Assembly (NCBI RefSeq): GCF_002104995.1 | Contig: NW_024468256.1 | Location: 640,001 to 704,000, forward strand | Source: Linderina pennispora | Lineage: Eukaryota > Kickxellomycota > Kickxellomycetes > Kickxellales > Kickxellaceae | Direction: 5' to 3' | Length of the DNA: 64,000 nt | In this document: piece by piece, positions 1-12,600 of the stretch | Position numbering within the stretch: position 1 is the first letter of the stretch | Layout of the letters: the number at the start of each line of letters is the position of its first letter | Program-made: the position numbers and the translations under genes | The notes under the pieces: model-generated | Told to the model about the DNA's origin: nothing | Seen by the model: only the letters and a program-made list of their open reading frames with translations | Databases searched by the model: none

Positions 1-1063
1 TGTACCCGACGACTCGTTTCGGGAGCAGCGGGTAGTGAGCGGAATGGAGGCTGCCAGTCGGATCCATGTTGCTGTCCCGCCTGGGCATCTGTCGATTGTA
101 TACCCGGACTCGCCCATGTCCAGGGCTGACACACTTGCCAAGTCCAGCGTCGACTCCACTCGCGCCAGCGGCATCACCAGCGGGCATGCACAGCTGGTCG
201 ACCCCGACCAGAACAGCTCGTCGTCCAAGCCAGCCTACCCAATGCAGCACCAGTACAGCGGCTTCTCAGCACACACTCCAGCAGCAGCAGCAGCATCAGC
301 AGCAGCAGCAGCACCAGATGGCGGCAGGGGTCGCGGTGGGTGGGCGGGGACTCCCAGGGGCGGAGTGACCTGCATGCGGTGCCGTCAGCATCGACCACGC
401 TGCACTCATCCAGTGGCAATGGCGGGCAGTTCCAGGGCCGCATGGACAGCAAGAGCAGCGGGCTGGGCCACCACCACCAGCCCGCACGGCCAGCCATACC
501 GGGCAGCAAGGCGGCAGGCAGGTACTCGTCGTCCAACTCACCGCCGTTTGTACCAGCGCATATGCGCGAGAACGTTGGAGTCGATAGTAATGGCAGCAGT
601 CCCCGCATGTACCAGATGCAGCGACTGGCGGAGAGCGACACTCGCATCAACGAGCGCATGTCTGGCAGCAGCGGCAGAGCGTACCAGTCGCGGCAGCGGT
701 CGACGACGCGTGACACGGACGAACACAGCAGCGACCACGACATGCTGACCGCAGATCTATGGGCAGTCGCCGATCATGATGGAGTTTGGCTTCGACGGCA
801 CTGTGTCATCGGCATCCCCGCCCCGTCGGCACTTGGCCCGGCAGCTGCCATCACAGCGGATGCCCAGTGTTGTGATGGAGGGCAGCGAAGATGCCAGCGA
901 GAGCAGCGGTGGAGCGCGCCCACGCCGGTCGCGGTCGCTAAAGAACACAATCACGTCGCTGCGGCGCCGTCTGTCAAAGTCGAGCAAGAGCGGCGGCGGT
1001 GGCGGCGGCAACTCGGACGCGTCAAGCCCTGCGGTCGAGGTCAGAACGCCGAGCGTGTATTAG
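1..1063 (+). CDS. C-terminal part of an unidentified Ser/Gln-rich low-complexity protein (5' end outside window)
   Basis: The open reading runs in from the left edge and ends at a TAG at 1061-1063. The coding sense is followed by composition only. It is rich in Ser, Gly, Gln and Arg, with a CAG-type poly-Gln stretch at about 280-320, and it ends in a basic segment containing RSRSLKNTITSLRRRLSKSS, then poly-Gly, then a Tyr-terminated tail. To keep this composition the reading must change frame near 270-280, 335 and 770, so the copy is frame-broken like MOT1 next door. No catalytic motif is visible and I do not recognise the family. The basic Ser-rich tail could be a phosphorylated regulatory or membrane-binding segment, but that is inference. 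The direction is supported by the TAG followed by a MOT1 promoter region. Confidence 0.5.
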
Positions 1064-1306
1064 ACTATGTGTAGATACCCTTTAGCTCTCGAGTTTTATA
1101 AAAGCGTGTGCTAGTTCTCTATCAGCAGCCTGTGCGATGGGCGGCAATGCCGTGGCCAGCCGCAACAGCGCCGACGGTCCCATCAAGAGCGAGGTGTGGT
1201 GACGGACCCCGCTGCCCAATGGGAACGCGCGATGGGCTGAAAAAAAAAAAAAAGCCGTTCCCCTGTGGAAATTGCGGTCAACACGGCGAGCGTGGGGGCT
1301 CTTCGA

Positions 1307-1314
1307 TATAAAAG
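1307..1314 (+). promoter_or_regulatory. TATA box upstream of MOT1
   Basis: TATAAAAG lies about 240 bp before the MOT1 ATG. The distance is reasonable if the 1445-1545 leader intron is real. This is a sequence match only. Confidence 0.45.
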
Positions 1315-1444
1315 CGACAGCGGTGGCCTGGATGGGAGCGTGAGGCAATTTTTTTGCTCTCTTTCAACCTCGACTCACTCCGACTTTTCGCCCATCCAGT
1401 TTCAAAACTAATCACCCACTTTCGAGCCCGTGATCACAGATTAA

Positions 1445-1545
1445 GGTAAGCGCGTGCATTTCGCAGAGCCTCCTTGCCTGAACACTGCGCAAGCTAACGT
1501 CGGACCATGGTTTGCCCTGCACGCTCTTTCGCATCCGCGGTGTAG
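1445..1545 (+). other. Probable 5'-leader intron of MOT1
   Basis: A donor GTAAGC at 1445, a branch-like CTAAC at 1494-1498 and a TAG acceptor ending at 1545 would define a 101-bp intron. It would end five bases before the ATG at 1551. The three signals are in the right order, and similar sizes (77-119 bp) are seen for the coding introns of COX19 and the zinc transporter in this window. It does not alter the protein. Confidence 0.4.
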
Positions 1546-1550
1546 ATACA

Positions 1551-4500
1551 ATGAGTACGCGTCTGGACAGGCTGATCACGCTCCTCGACACAGGCGCAAC
1601 GCCATTGGTGCGGTCTACGGCGGCACGCCAAATCGGCGGGATCCAAAAGCAGCACCCCTCGGAGCTGTTCCGGCTTCTAGCACGCGTATACGAGTTCATC
1701 GGCAACAAGAGCTGGGACACGCGGATTGCAGCGGCACAGGCGTTTGACGCAATTGCCAAGGAGGTCAGCGACTGGGACCCCAGCGGCAACGGCGACGTCA
1801 AGCCACCGCTGCTCGACGACGACTTCTTGGCGTTCTCGCAGTTCAACGTCGATTCAGTGATCCGGCACGGGCGCCTGCTTCTGGCATCGGCTGGCAAGGA
1901 GTACGACGAGGACGAGGCTATGGAGGGGCTCGATGCGCAGGCGCGGATTGCAGTGCAGCGCGCGCAGATTAAGAAGCGGCTGGGACTGGGCGCACAGTTT
2001 ATGGACGTGGATCTGCTTGACGACTTGGATTTGGAGACCGCCCAGGCACGCAAGCGCAAGCCCACCACGCCTGTGAAGCACGAGCCGGTTGCAGAGGAGC
2101 CCGAAATCGACATGAGCAAGCTGAGCGCGCGCGAGCGCAACCGGATAAAGCGCAAGCAGCGGCTCGACGGCAAAAAGAAAGGAAAGGTGGATTTGGGGCC
2201 AAAGAAAGCTAACGGTGCCACAGCGGACACAAAGCCCATGGTCAGCTCGACGGGCGTCGACATTACTGAGCAGCCGGGCGGCGAGGCCATTGTTGTCGAG
2301 GCCAAAAAGGCCGATAACCGTGAGGCCCTGTTTGCCATCAGCGAAGGCAGCTGGCCGTTCGAGTCGCTGGTGGAGATTCTGTGCATAGACCTGTTTGACG
2401 CCAAATGGGAGGTCCGGCATGGCGCCGGCATGGCGCTGCGCGAGATCTTCAAGCACCACGGCCACAGCGCCGGCATGCTGGCTGGCGTTAGCACCGTGGA
2501 GAATGCGAGGCGGAACCAGCAGTTCCTGGAGGACGTGTGTGTGCGGCTCATGTGTGTGTTTACGCTGGATCGGTTCGGGGATTTCGTGTCGGACCATGTT
2601 GTTGCGCCGGTGCGCGAGACATGCGCCCAGACGCTGGGCGTGCTTAGTCAGTACCTGACGCAGCCCGTGCTGGTGGAGACGCAGAAGGCGCTATTGCAAG
2701 CTCGTCCAGCGTGGTGCCGGCGATCAGGCGAGCTCGGTCGCACCGATCTGGGAGGCCCGCCACTCGGGGCTCTCGGGGCTACGGTATATTGTAGCGGTGC
2801 GCCGCGATATGGCGTCACTGCTGGTTACCGGGACTCTGGATGCAGCGCTGGCCGGACTGCGCGACCATGACGATGATGTCAGATCGGTGTCAGCCGAGAC
2901 GCTGCTGCCGCTGGTGGATACGCTTGTGACATGCCAGCCAACGCGTATCCTGGATGTCATTGACGGTGTGTGGATGGCCCTGACGGACCTGGGCGATGAT
3001 CTGACAGCCTCGGTGGCGAATGTCATGGACTTGCTGGCGCGGCTGTTTGAGCACCCAAGGGTGCGGGGCACAGTCATCGAGGCCGGCAGAGTCCGCCCAG
3101 AGCAGTACGCATTCCGAGTGCTGATTCCACGCCTGTACCCGTTCTTCCGCCACACCATTGCATCTGTGCGCAAGGCTACGGTACAGGCGCTGCTGACATT
3201 CGCGTCGATGCAAGAGGGCGGCGAGCAGGAACTGCAGCACAGCTACGCGCACTCTGGCGATATCTCTGGGTTTGCCATCCCGCCCTGGGTTGACGTCGCA
3301 GTGATGCGACTGGTCATGCAGAACGTCGTGCTGGAGACGACCCAGGAGATTCAAGACCTGTCGATGAAGCTGTGGTTGGCGCTGCTGCGACAGACCCGTG
3401 AGCGCGTCCTGCTCAGCCTGCGTGTGTCGGGCAGCACGGATCCCGAGAAGGAGGCTGCGGAGATTGCTGCGCAAAACCTGCCACGGGACGTGATCCGCTC
3501 GATGTTTCTGCTGATGGCGACGCCGATCAGCACGCCGATGCCGCGTGGACTGATCTACGACCCACGTCGGACTGCCGATGACGCGGAGTGCTCTGGCAGC
3601 CGGTATAACGTCGATGCGCCGATGATCCAGCAGGACATGGGTCTGATCTCGCGCGAGACCATCATGCGCTGCCGCGTCCAAGGGGCTGCGGCGCTCGGGC
3701 TACTCATGGCGATATGGCCGAACCAGTCGCGCGCTGAGGTGTTTGGCAACATTCCTGCTGCCTGCATTGCATTCGCGGTGGTCGCTGCAGTGCCAGCTGG
3801 CCAGCGTGGTGTTTGAGGAGTTCGTGCATGGCTGAGCGCACTGGCGTGCTGGCGGACGGCTGCTATGATGGCTGTTGATGGATTGGAGGCAGTCAATCCG
3901 ATGGCTCGCAGAGTCGAGTTTAGCTCGCCAGAGTTCGTCGACCAGATGCTTGCAGCCATCCAGGCTGTGCTCAGCGGCGACTATGCAAAGCATAACCCGC
4001 GGCCGCTTGCATATGTTGATTTGGAACGAGCGCTGGTGCACGTGCGTGGAGACTGCCAGGTTCTGCTGGCATCGGTAGCCGAAGTCGGCAAGCTCAGATG
4101 CTAGTGCCATCCCGGAGTTGCCAGAGATCAGCCTCACTGACGTCAGCGCGTTTTCGATCGCAACTGCCGAGCACTGTCTGCAGCACGCTGTTCGACCAGC
4201 TGTGTGCACAGGTCTCCCCGCGCACTCTCAATGCCCGCAACAAGTCGACGCTGATGGAGCGGCAGCAGCGGCTCAAGGCGTCGATTGAGTACTACACGCA
4301 GCAGCAGGTCGAGTTTGACGTATCCACGAATGCCGCACTTGCCGGCGCCGTAATCGCTGTTGGCAGACTGCCCAGCAAGCTCAACAGCGTTCTGCGCTCG
4401 GTCATGTCAGCAATCAAACAGGAGCGGTCCGATCTGCTGCAGCGACGCGCAGCCAGTGCTGCCGCCCGCATGGCAGCCTTGTGCTATTGCTCGGAGACCC

Positions 4501-7486
4501 CACGCGTTGCCCCCGCCGACAAGATGATCAAGAACCTGGCCACCTTTGCCTGCTCGGATCCGTGGACCACGCCGGTGTTTGCGCAGCGGAGCCAGCAGCT
4601 GGACGCGATTTTGATGCTCGAGATGGTGCAGCGCGAGCAGGCTGTCAAGGAGCTGGAGCGGGCGCAGCAGCAAAAGAGCGGCACAGCAGCCAAGCCCAAG
4701 AAGGACGATGGCAGCAACGGCAGTGACGCATCGATGGCGGCGGCAGCTGCGGCCAGTGCCCAGGCGAGCCAGCGGAAGCGCCGCGGAAAGGCAGCAAACG
4801 GAGGCTAGCGGCCAAGAACGCAAAGGCCAGAGGAGGCAGCGGTGATCCCGCTGTTCCAGGCGTCGACGCTGACAGAGGAGCAGGAGCGCGACCAGGCAGC
4901 GCGTCTGATTGTGCGCGGTGCTGAGAGCGCGCTTGACGCAGTGGCCAAGCTGTTTGGTGCCCAGCTGATGGCCTCGGTGCCACGGCTGTGGGAGTGCGTT
5001 TCGATACCGCTGACCAATGTCTACGGCGGCATGGCTGGCGGCGGCCCGCTGACTGTGCGGTCTGCCGAGGTGCTCATTGAGGCTGACGCCAAGCTCGAAA
5101 CCGCAGGCCAGGAGGTTATTGACGCGCTGCGCATTCTGCAGACCTTAGGTTGGGAGCATCGACCTATGTCTGCACGACCACCTGGTGCAAGCCCTGCCGT
5201 GGGCCATGAGTGCGCTGATGAGCAAGTTTGCGGCTGTGCGACACATGGCGGCACGCACACTGGCCGAGCTGTGCCGCGTGTGCACGGTTGCGGCTATGCA
5301 GCCGTTCATCCAAAGCGTCTTACCGTCGCTGGGCGACACGACAATGACGCACCGGCGGCAGGGCGTGGCCGAGGCCTATCTACTACATTATCCAGCTGCT
5401 GGGCGAGACGGTGCTGCCATACGTCACGTTTTTGATGGTCCCGGTGCTCGGCCGCATGAGCGACGTTGATGAGCAGACGCGGCTGGTGTGCACAAACTGC
5501 TTTGCGCAGCTGCTCAAGCTGGTTCCTTTGGAAGGCCGACATTCCGGATCCGCAGGGCATCTCGACAGGAGCTGATCGAGAAGCGTGAGCACGAGCGCAA
5601 GTTCCTGGCGCAGCTGATGGACTCATCCAAGCTTGAGCCGTTCAAGATCCCGGTCAGAATCAACGCAACGCTGCGTAAGTACCAGCAGGAAGGTGTCGAT
5701 TGGCTTGCGTTCCTCGACAAGTACGAGCTGCACGGCGTGCTCTGCGACGATATGGGGCTGGGAAAGACCCTGCAGACCATCTGCATCATGGCGTCGGACC
5801 ACTTCCTGCGCAGCCAGCGGTTCGCCGGGTCTGGCGGGCAGGCCGCGGACTGCCGCCCGTTGCCTAGCCTGGTCATTTGTCCGCCGACGCTGATCGGGCA
5901 CTGGGAGCAGGAGATCAAGCACTACACCGAGTCCCTGCGGCCTATGTGCTATGGCGGCGTGCCCGCCGAGCGCCGCTCCTTGGTGCCACAAATTGCCGCC
6001 AACAAGGCCGACGTTGTGGTTATGTCGTACGACGTGGTGCGCAATGACATCGAGTACCTGCAGGGCCAGAACTGGAACTACTGTGTGCTCGACGAGGGCC
6101 ATGTTATCAAGAACGCCAAGACCAAGCTGACGCAGGCGGTCAAACGGCTGAAGGCGCGGCGGCGGCTGATTCTGTCGGGCACGCCTGTGCAGAACAACGT
6201 CATTGAGCTCTGGTCGCTGTTTGACTTCCTGATGCCCGGGTTCCTTGGCACCGAGCGCCAGTTCAACGAGCTGTATGGCAAGCCGATCTTGGCGTCGCGC
6301 GACGCCAAGCAGACGTCGCAAGGCTCACATTAACGGCGAATTGGCGCTCAAGGCGCTGCACAAGCAGGTGCTGCCGTTCCTGCTGCGGCGCATGAAGGAG
6401 GATGTGCTGCAGGACCTGCCGCCCAAGATCATCCAGGACTACCACTGCGAGCTCAGTCCGCTGCAAAAGTTCCTGTACGAGGAGTTTGCAAAGTCCAATG
6501 CCACAGGCAACCTGAAGAAGTCGCTGGGGCTGAAGGGCGAGGAGGGCGAGAGCACGGAAGCCAGCAGCGAGGACACCAAGAAATCAGGCACACACGTGTT
6601 CCAGGCCCTGCAGTACCTGCGCAAGCTGTGCAACCACCCGGCGCTGGTGCTGACGCCAAAGCACCCGCTGTACACGCAGGTCGTGGCCGACTTGAAGGCG
6701 CGGAATGCCGATCTGCACAGCCTGGACATTGCTCCCAAGATGCAGGCCCTGCAGGATCTGCTGCACCAGTGCGGCATCGGCGTTGCATCGCCCAGGTGCT
6801 GCTGACGCCAAGCCGGGCAGTGTCGAGGACATGGACAACGTCAGCGCTAACCACCGCGTGCTGATTTTCTGCCAGCACAAGGAGATGATCGAGCGCATCG
6901 AGCAGGACCTGTTCCAGCGCGCCATGCCCGGCGTCACATACATGCGCGTCGACGGCACAGTTGAGGCGCGCCGCCGCCAGGAGATCGTCTCGGCCTTTAA
7001 CAGCGACCCCAGCATCGACGCCCTGCTGCTGACCACGCATGTCGGCGGTCTCGGACTGAACCTGACGGGGGCTGATACTGTGATTTTCGTCGAGCACGAC
7101 TACAACCCCGCCATGGATCTGCAGGCCATGGACCGCGCCCATCGTCTCGGCCAGACACGCGTCGTCAACGTGTATCGCCTCATCACACGCCATACGCTCG
7201 AGGAGAAGATCATGGGCCTGCAGGCGTTCAAGCTGCATATGGCTAACACGATTGTCAACCAGCAGAACTCGGGCCTGGCGTCCTATGAACACCGACCAGC
7301 TGCTGGATCTGTTCAACGTGTCGCCAAGCGATGCCAAGGAATCCAAGATCGAGGACAAGCAGGATGCCAGGCGGCTCAAACAAGTCCATCTCCAAGGCGC
7401 TCGAGGGGCTCGAGGAGCTGTGGGACTCGAGCCAGTACGAGGACGAGTACAATCTGGACAATTTTATCTCGTCGCTGCAGCAGTAG
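1551..7486 (+). CDS. MOT1: MOT1/BTAF1: Snf2-family ATPase that removes TBP from DNA (frame-broken copy)
   Basis: MOT1 uses ATP to strip TATA-binding protein from DNA in the nucleus and so redistributes TFIID activity. The ATG at 1551 opens MSTRLDRLITLLDTG, the typical N-terminal HEAT start. HEAT-type helices follow to about 5.5 kb. The Snf2 core has Walker A DDMGLGKT at about 5746-5769, the DEGH box at about 6088-6100, SGTPVQNN near 6175, and the C-terminal helicase motif DRAHRLGQTR near 7130-7160. It ends in the acidic family tail and a TAG at 7484-7486. The span of about 1978 codons is close to the family's usual 1850-1950. The reading needs about a dozen frame changes, including near 2697, 3785, 3828, 4097, 4180, 4800, 5150, 5375, 5535, 5575, 6315, 6790, 7285 and 7370. 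Those inspected closely are one-base, with good homology on both sides. A sequencing cause is likelier than decay, but I cannot prove it. Confidence 0.9.
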
Positions 7487-7971
7487 TGCACGGTCTCTTA
7501 CTTTTCTTGCTGCGTGTCGTTGTTCAAGTTACTCCGATGCTTGCTTTTTTTTTTTATTTAATCGAAGACCGCCCTGTCGGATCATTTGTGTTTGGTGGAA
7601 CGCAATGCAGGTCGTTTTTATTGGGCCAATGGCAGGCGATTTCACGTGCCTGGGCGGATTCTCCGAGCACTGAACTGTTTTCGGATTTGCAGCGCCGGAA
7701 CTGCAAGCCGGTTGAGCTGGAAGATGAACGAGAGCCCATTGATCAGGAACAGGAGCTGGGTGGGCGAGCCGGCAGATCGCTATAAAACTATTCTGATTTG
7801 GCCGCCGCGGCAGCTTGTGCCAAACAACAGTGCTCCATTTGTTTCCTGCCTCCTCCCTTCCCTCTGCTATCTACCTCGTACTCTCCTCTCCAGCTCCGGC
7901 TCTCTTTTTACTTTTCTAATTCCCATCTCGCGCTGAAAGGAACGCCTACTCATCTCCAGATTAAAGCAGAA
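7487..7971 (+). other. MOT1 3' flank and ERG6 promoter/leader
   Basis: No gene is seen. A T10-type run lies near 7545-7556, a TATA box at 7781, and a C/T-rich leader (about 7830-7920) runs up to the ERG6 start. CT-rich leaders are common in highly expressed fungal genes. Confidence 0.55.
7781..7787 (+). promoter_or_regulatory. TATA box of ERG6
   Basis: TATAAAA sits 191 bp before the ERG6 ATG, ahead of the pyrimidine-rich leader. Match and position only. Confidence 0.5.
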
Positions 7972-9093
7972 ATGTCGAGCAACAAGAAGGAACTTCTCGA
8001 GCCCACCCCCGAGCTTTCCAAGGCCCTGCACCAGACGGTGGTCGAGGACCAGTCTGCCAGCTCCCTGGTGAGCCGTCTGAGCGGCAAGGACAAGACTCTG
8101 CAGACCGAGTCGGTCAACACCTACCAACAGTTCTGGAAGGACTCTGAGAACAACAACGAGGAGTCGCGCGCGTCGCTGTACAAGACGCTGACCAACACGT
8201 ACTACAACCTGGCGACCGACTTTTACGAGTACGGGTGGGGCGAGAGCTTCCACTTTGCGCGCAAGGCAATCGGCGAGACGCTGCGCGAGAGCATCCGGCG
8301 GCACGAGCACATCCTGTTCAGCGCAGCGCGCATCAAGCCGGGCATGAAGGTGCTTGATGTGGGGTGCGGCGTTGGCGGCCCTGCGCGCGAGTGCATTCGG
8401 TTCTCGGGCGCCCACGTGACCGGTCTCAACAACAACGACTACCAGATCCAGCGCGCCAACATCTATGCCAAGAAGAACCAGCAGGAGCATCTGTCGACCT
8501 TTGTCAAGGGCGATTTCATGCACATGCCGTTCGAGGAGAACAGCTTCGATGCCGTGTACGCCATCGAGGCCACGTGCCATGCGCCCAAGCTGGAGGGCGT
8601 CTACAGCCAGATGTACAAGGTGCTCAAGCCCGGAGGCTACTTTGCCATTTACGAGTGGTGCCTTACTGACAAGTTCGATGAGAACAACGAGCTGCACAAG
8701 AAGGTCGCGCTGGAGGTCGAGCACGGCGACGGTATCGCCAAGCTGTTCTCCACTGATGTTGCTCTGCAGGCCGCCAAGAATGCTGGCTTTGAGATTGAGA
8801 TCGCCAGCGACCTGGCCCACGAGACGACTGTCGGAAACGAGATCCCCTGGTACGCGGATCTCGACTGCGGACTCATCAACTTCAACGGCATCCAGGGATT
8901 CGCCCGCTCGCAGATTGGTCGTGTCTTCACTTCCAACGCTGTCAAGCTGCTTGAGAAGATCGGCATTGCGCCCCAGGGCACCGTGCAGGTTCAGGATGTC
9001 CTGATGACGGCCTCTGATGGTCTGGTTGCTGGCGCCAAGCTCGAGATCTTTACCCCGATGTACCTCATCGTTGGCCGCAAGCCGCTCAACTAA
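7972..9093 (+). CDS. ERG6: Sterol 24-C-methyltransferase
   Basis: ERG6 transfers a methyl group from S-adenosylmethionine to C24 of zymosterol or lanosterol in ergosterol synthesis, on the ER and lipid droplets. The 373-residue protein has the usual family length and is unbroken. Visible marks are the sterol-binding motif YEYGWGESFHF near residue 84, the SAM-binding LDVGCGVGGP at 128-137, and the conserved YAIEATCHAP and YEWCLTDK segments. The ATG at 7972 follows a short CT-rich leader and gives the expected N-terminus. An open frame also runs upstream of this ATG (from 7798), but it covers the leader and is not family-like. The neighbour FMP27 converges from the right. The presence of ERG6 is the strongest single sign that the host is a fungus that makes C24-methylated sterols. 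Confidence 0.96.
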   Translation: MSSNKKELLEPTPELSKALHQTVVEDQSASSLVSRLSGKDKTLQTESVNTYQQFWKDSENNNEESRASLYKTLTNTYYNLATDFYEYGWGESFHFARKAIGETLRESIRRHEHILFSAARIKPGMKVLDVGCGVGGPARECIRFSGAHVTGLNNNDYQIQRANIYAKKNQQEHLSTFVKGDFMHMPFEENSFDAVYAIEATCHAPKLEGVYSQMYKVLKPGGYFAIYEWCLTDKFDENNELHKKVALEVEHGDGIAKLFSTDVALQAAKNAGFEIEIASDLAHETTVGNEIPWYADLDCGLINFNGIQGFARSQIGRVFTSNAVKLLEKIGIAPQGTVQVQDVLMTASDGLVAGAKLEIFTPMYLIVGRKPLN

Positions 9094-9637
9094 AATTATC
9101 TTTACCGCTTTCTTCCAATTCCCAACAGTCTCGCAAACCATGTGTGGCAATGAAGAAACAGAGGCCGGGCGCTTTGTCTGCTTTTTGGTGCATATTGCAG
9201 GGAGCATTCCAATGGTCTGTCGACCCCGTGCTTGCCAGATTTGGAGAGACATGGGCGGATTTTTTTAGATGCTGTGTATATCCAACTTTACGTATTGACC
9301 TCTGTGGCTTCAATGCATGTCTTCACATGCATTATAGTTGCACATCCAGTTATAATGGAATGAGGGGAGTATGCCAGATGCCGAGAATGGAAAAACGCAC
9401 AGGAGGTCGCAAACAAGCGCAGTGCACTGCATGGTTCCCCCTCTATTTGCAAAGTCTGCGGTTCCAGGCGTTATGAAGGGAGACTTCGGTTGACAACAAA
9501 TGTAAACACGATTTTGAAACAACTATAAACTGTATCGTTAGCCACATAGCAATCATCACTACTGTTTCTCATCGCCGGATGACGATGGGCGGTTGAGCGG
9601 CGCAGATCTCAGTGGAAAGACAGGCGGTTTGGGCGAG
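9094..9637. other. Convergent intergenic region (ERG6 / FMP27 3' ends)
   Basis: This 544-bp stretch lies between two facing 3' ends. It is AT-richer than the genes and no gene is supported. It should hold both 3' UTRs. Confidence 0.55.
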
Positions 9638-12600
9638 TCAGCTCTCTGCGGTCCCACTCCAACTATCGCCCGCTGACAAGATTGGCGACAAGTCGCGCCT
9701 TGCACCTCCCGCCGATGTACTATGGCGGTGCTGACCAGGCTTTGGAGACGAAGCCTTGCGCGACGTGTCGATGGCAGCCGGTACCATATCGATGTGCATC
9801 TGGGAGTACATGGAGCGGAATGTATGCGTGCTGCTCATGCCATAGGCGTTCGGAACGAATGGTACAGAGGGCACACGGTGAGCTGAATGCTTGCTGGACT
9901 TGTCACCAGAGTCGATGGAGAAGGCGGGTTGCAGTGATGTAGGTGGTGTAGGGCGGCTACCATCGGTTCGTGAGAGGTTCTTGGGCAGCATGCTTGGGAG
10001 CCGCTTGCCCATCAGCTTGCGCGGGTCCAGAAGCATGTACTTGGAGATTGGCGCCTTGCCCTTGGCAGAATGCACAGACACAGTATCCTCTGTGTCTGTA
10101 GCCTGGTCGCCACCGTAGTGCTGCTGGCTGCTGCCGCTTGCCGCCGATACCTGACTGGGGGCCTCTGACGACGCTGGGTAAGACACCCCTGGAATAGGCG
10201 TTCCCGTCACTGACCGACTATAGTCGGGAGCAGGCCGCGCTGATAGACTAGGCGACACTGAATATACGGGTGGACTCGACGGCTGGCTCTCAGGCTCCAG
10301 CGGCACATTTGCAATATGCTGCATGTCCTGACGCATGTCCTGACTGCATACCCTGCTCGATCTTGCGGTCCATATCAATCAGCAGCTGTCGCGCTGCCTT
10401 GTCTGGCCCTACGGACTGCTTGCTCCATGCCTTGCGGTTATGTAGCTGCCTGAACTTTTCCCTGACCAAAGCGCCGGTGTGCTGCAGAACCACACCCATG
10501 TACTCCTTCTTGACCTGCATCAGCAGCTCATAGTACGACTCGACCTGGTTACGCAGCTCCAGCGTAGGAGCGTGGAACTCGAAATTGCGCAGATCAGTGA
10601 TATTCGACGCCTTCTTGCCCTGGAACGAAATACAGATCGTGCTGCCTGTGATCTTGATATTCAAGAACGTCTTGTTGCTACTGGCACGCCGCTTCATCAG
10701 ATCCACTTGGTCACGGTTGTCGTTTGCCTGCGGCATGTTGATCATAGACGTGCTCTCGCTGAATAGTGATAGCGGGGACTGGCGGCTCGACAGCGATATC
10801 AGGGTGTTGGGTGACGACTGCATAAAGGGAATCGGCGTCATTGGCGACACCGACGACCGTGCATCGCTGCTATTACCGCCACCAATATGGTCATCTATGG
10901 TTTTGCGCATTTTGGCCTTGAACAAAGACTTGCCACTGCTGGATGCAGTTTTCTGGTGGTGCATATGCGGCAGACTCAGGTGGTGGTTAGGCAGCGGCTT
11001 GCTCGATGAGGAGCTGGTCAACGGGGTATCAGTGGGCGTAGGGGAAACCATTGGCGGCTCGCTGACTAACACGCCGCCATTCACACTGGTTGGCGTCGAC
11101 GGCTCAATGCTGATGGGGCTGATTGGCGGCGGTTCGTTAGCTGAGTGCGTGCTGCTAAGGGTATTTCTCCGGACCGCGAGACCCAAGCGTCGACAGATCC
11201 GCACGACTCGAAACCAGGCTGCTGCTCATCGTTGTGTCGGCTGTCGCTGGGGCATTACTATCCTGGGGCGGGTACAGATAGTTTATGAGCTTGGTAGCGA
11301 TATCGTGGGACAGCTGAAGGCGCAGCGGGAACAGCTCGACCTCAAAGCGCTCAACAATGCTGATTCCGCCGACCGGTGCCAACTCTGACCACCGAACGCG
11401 GATCATCTTTTCGATCCGGAAGTCCAAGTTCTCGTACCCAGGAGCCACGTAGGGGCCAACGAGATCAGTAAAGGTCGGGTTAGGCAGGCGGTTGATGATG
11501 TACAAGAGGTGCACCTCGCTCAACAGATGCGTGGCCTGGTCAGAGGTAGTTACAGCCTTTAGCGACGCCCACCGCAGCGTCATATCACACAGAGGCTGCC
11601 CGTCGTTCTCCAGCATGTGCCATGTCGCCTTGCTGATGAACAGGTGGATAGTGCGTGCGATTGTGCTGTGTGATTCCTCTGCCACACGGCTGCTAGACGT
11701 GTATTTGGACTTGCTCTCAAACACCTCCGACGCCTTGCCGTGAGACCTGCGCCTGTCTTTGGTAAACGGCACCGATGCTTGCTTGCTGGCCACCGTAGCG
11801 TGGTCGGTGCCTAGAGGGTCGCTGTTCAGGAACACAGATGGTCCAGATACCTCGCTGGGCCGACGGCTCTCCAGGTTCTCGGCTGAGATTTTTCCAGCCT
11901 CGATATCCGCCGTCTTCTGCTCCAGCTTATCAATATGCTTCTTCTGCTTCTGCGCTGCACCAAACAGATCCATGGCTGTGCGCAGCTGCAGCTCCAGTGC
12001 CCGCCGATGGCGGTCCAATGTCAGCAGCGATACTGCACGCGACTGCTGGCGAGCAAAGTTGATTTCGGCGAACAGCCGGTGATCCTCAATCGGCACCACC
12101 TGCGACACGTCGCGGTACAGGGTTGCATTGGCACGCTGAATCTCGTACCAGTCATGGATGATCGGAAGTCGCTCACGCAGAGCGTCCTGTGTAGCCCGAA
12201 TGATCTTCAGCAAGCCCCTCAGATCGCTCATATCGATGCCCAGCAGAATGGTGCTCAGGTTCTCCATGTAGCTGGCCTTCTCGGCGTCGCTGTATACGAT
12301 CAGGTCAGTGACTGTCTCGTAGACTGCAATGTACTGCTCGGCTGTGCACGCAAAGTCGACCTCGGGCAAAAACACTGCAATGTGGTTCGCCCTATGCGAC
12401 AAGCCTTGCTGGCTGCCAGAGTTTTCGGCGCGGTCGTTCGAGTCCTGATGGTGGTGGCGCGACTTGTCCCTTGTTTTTGGACTTGCCTGACTTTGTCTCG
12501 GCAGTGCTGTTGCGACGCGCACGCGCTTTCTTCTCGGCATCCGGTGCCGCTGCGCTTGCTGCTGCCCATCGAGATACCCAAGGCATTGGCAGACTCCGAA

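Larger units (their letters stand above)
1064..1550. other. Intergenic: 3' flank of the upstream gene and MOT1 promoter/leader
   Basis: No coding sequence is supported here. The stretch holds an A13 run near 1241-1253, a TATA box at 1307-1314, a pyrimidine-rich segment at about 1350-1400, and a likely 5' leader intron just before the MOT1 start. Confidence 0.6.

Noticed and set aside
1551-7486. MOT1 breaks as spliced introns or programmed frameshifting
   Set aside because: The breaks inspected are one base with no GT...AG between conserved codons. A dozen programmed shifts in one gene is not credible.
7867-9252. Long open frame (461 codons) antisense to ERG6
   Set aside because: It mirrors ERG6 codon for codon on the opposite strand, has Leu/Val/Arg-heavy composition and no family motif. 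It is a shadow of a GC-rich gene.
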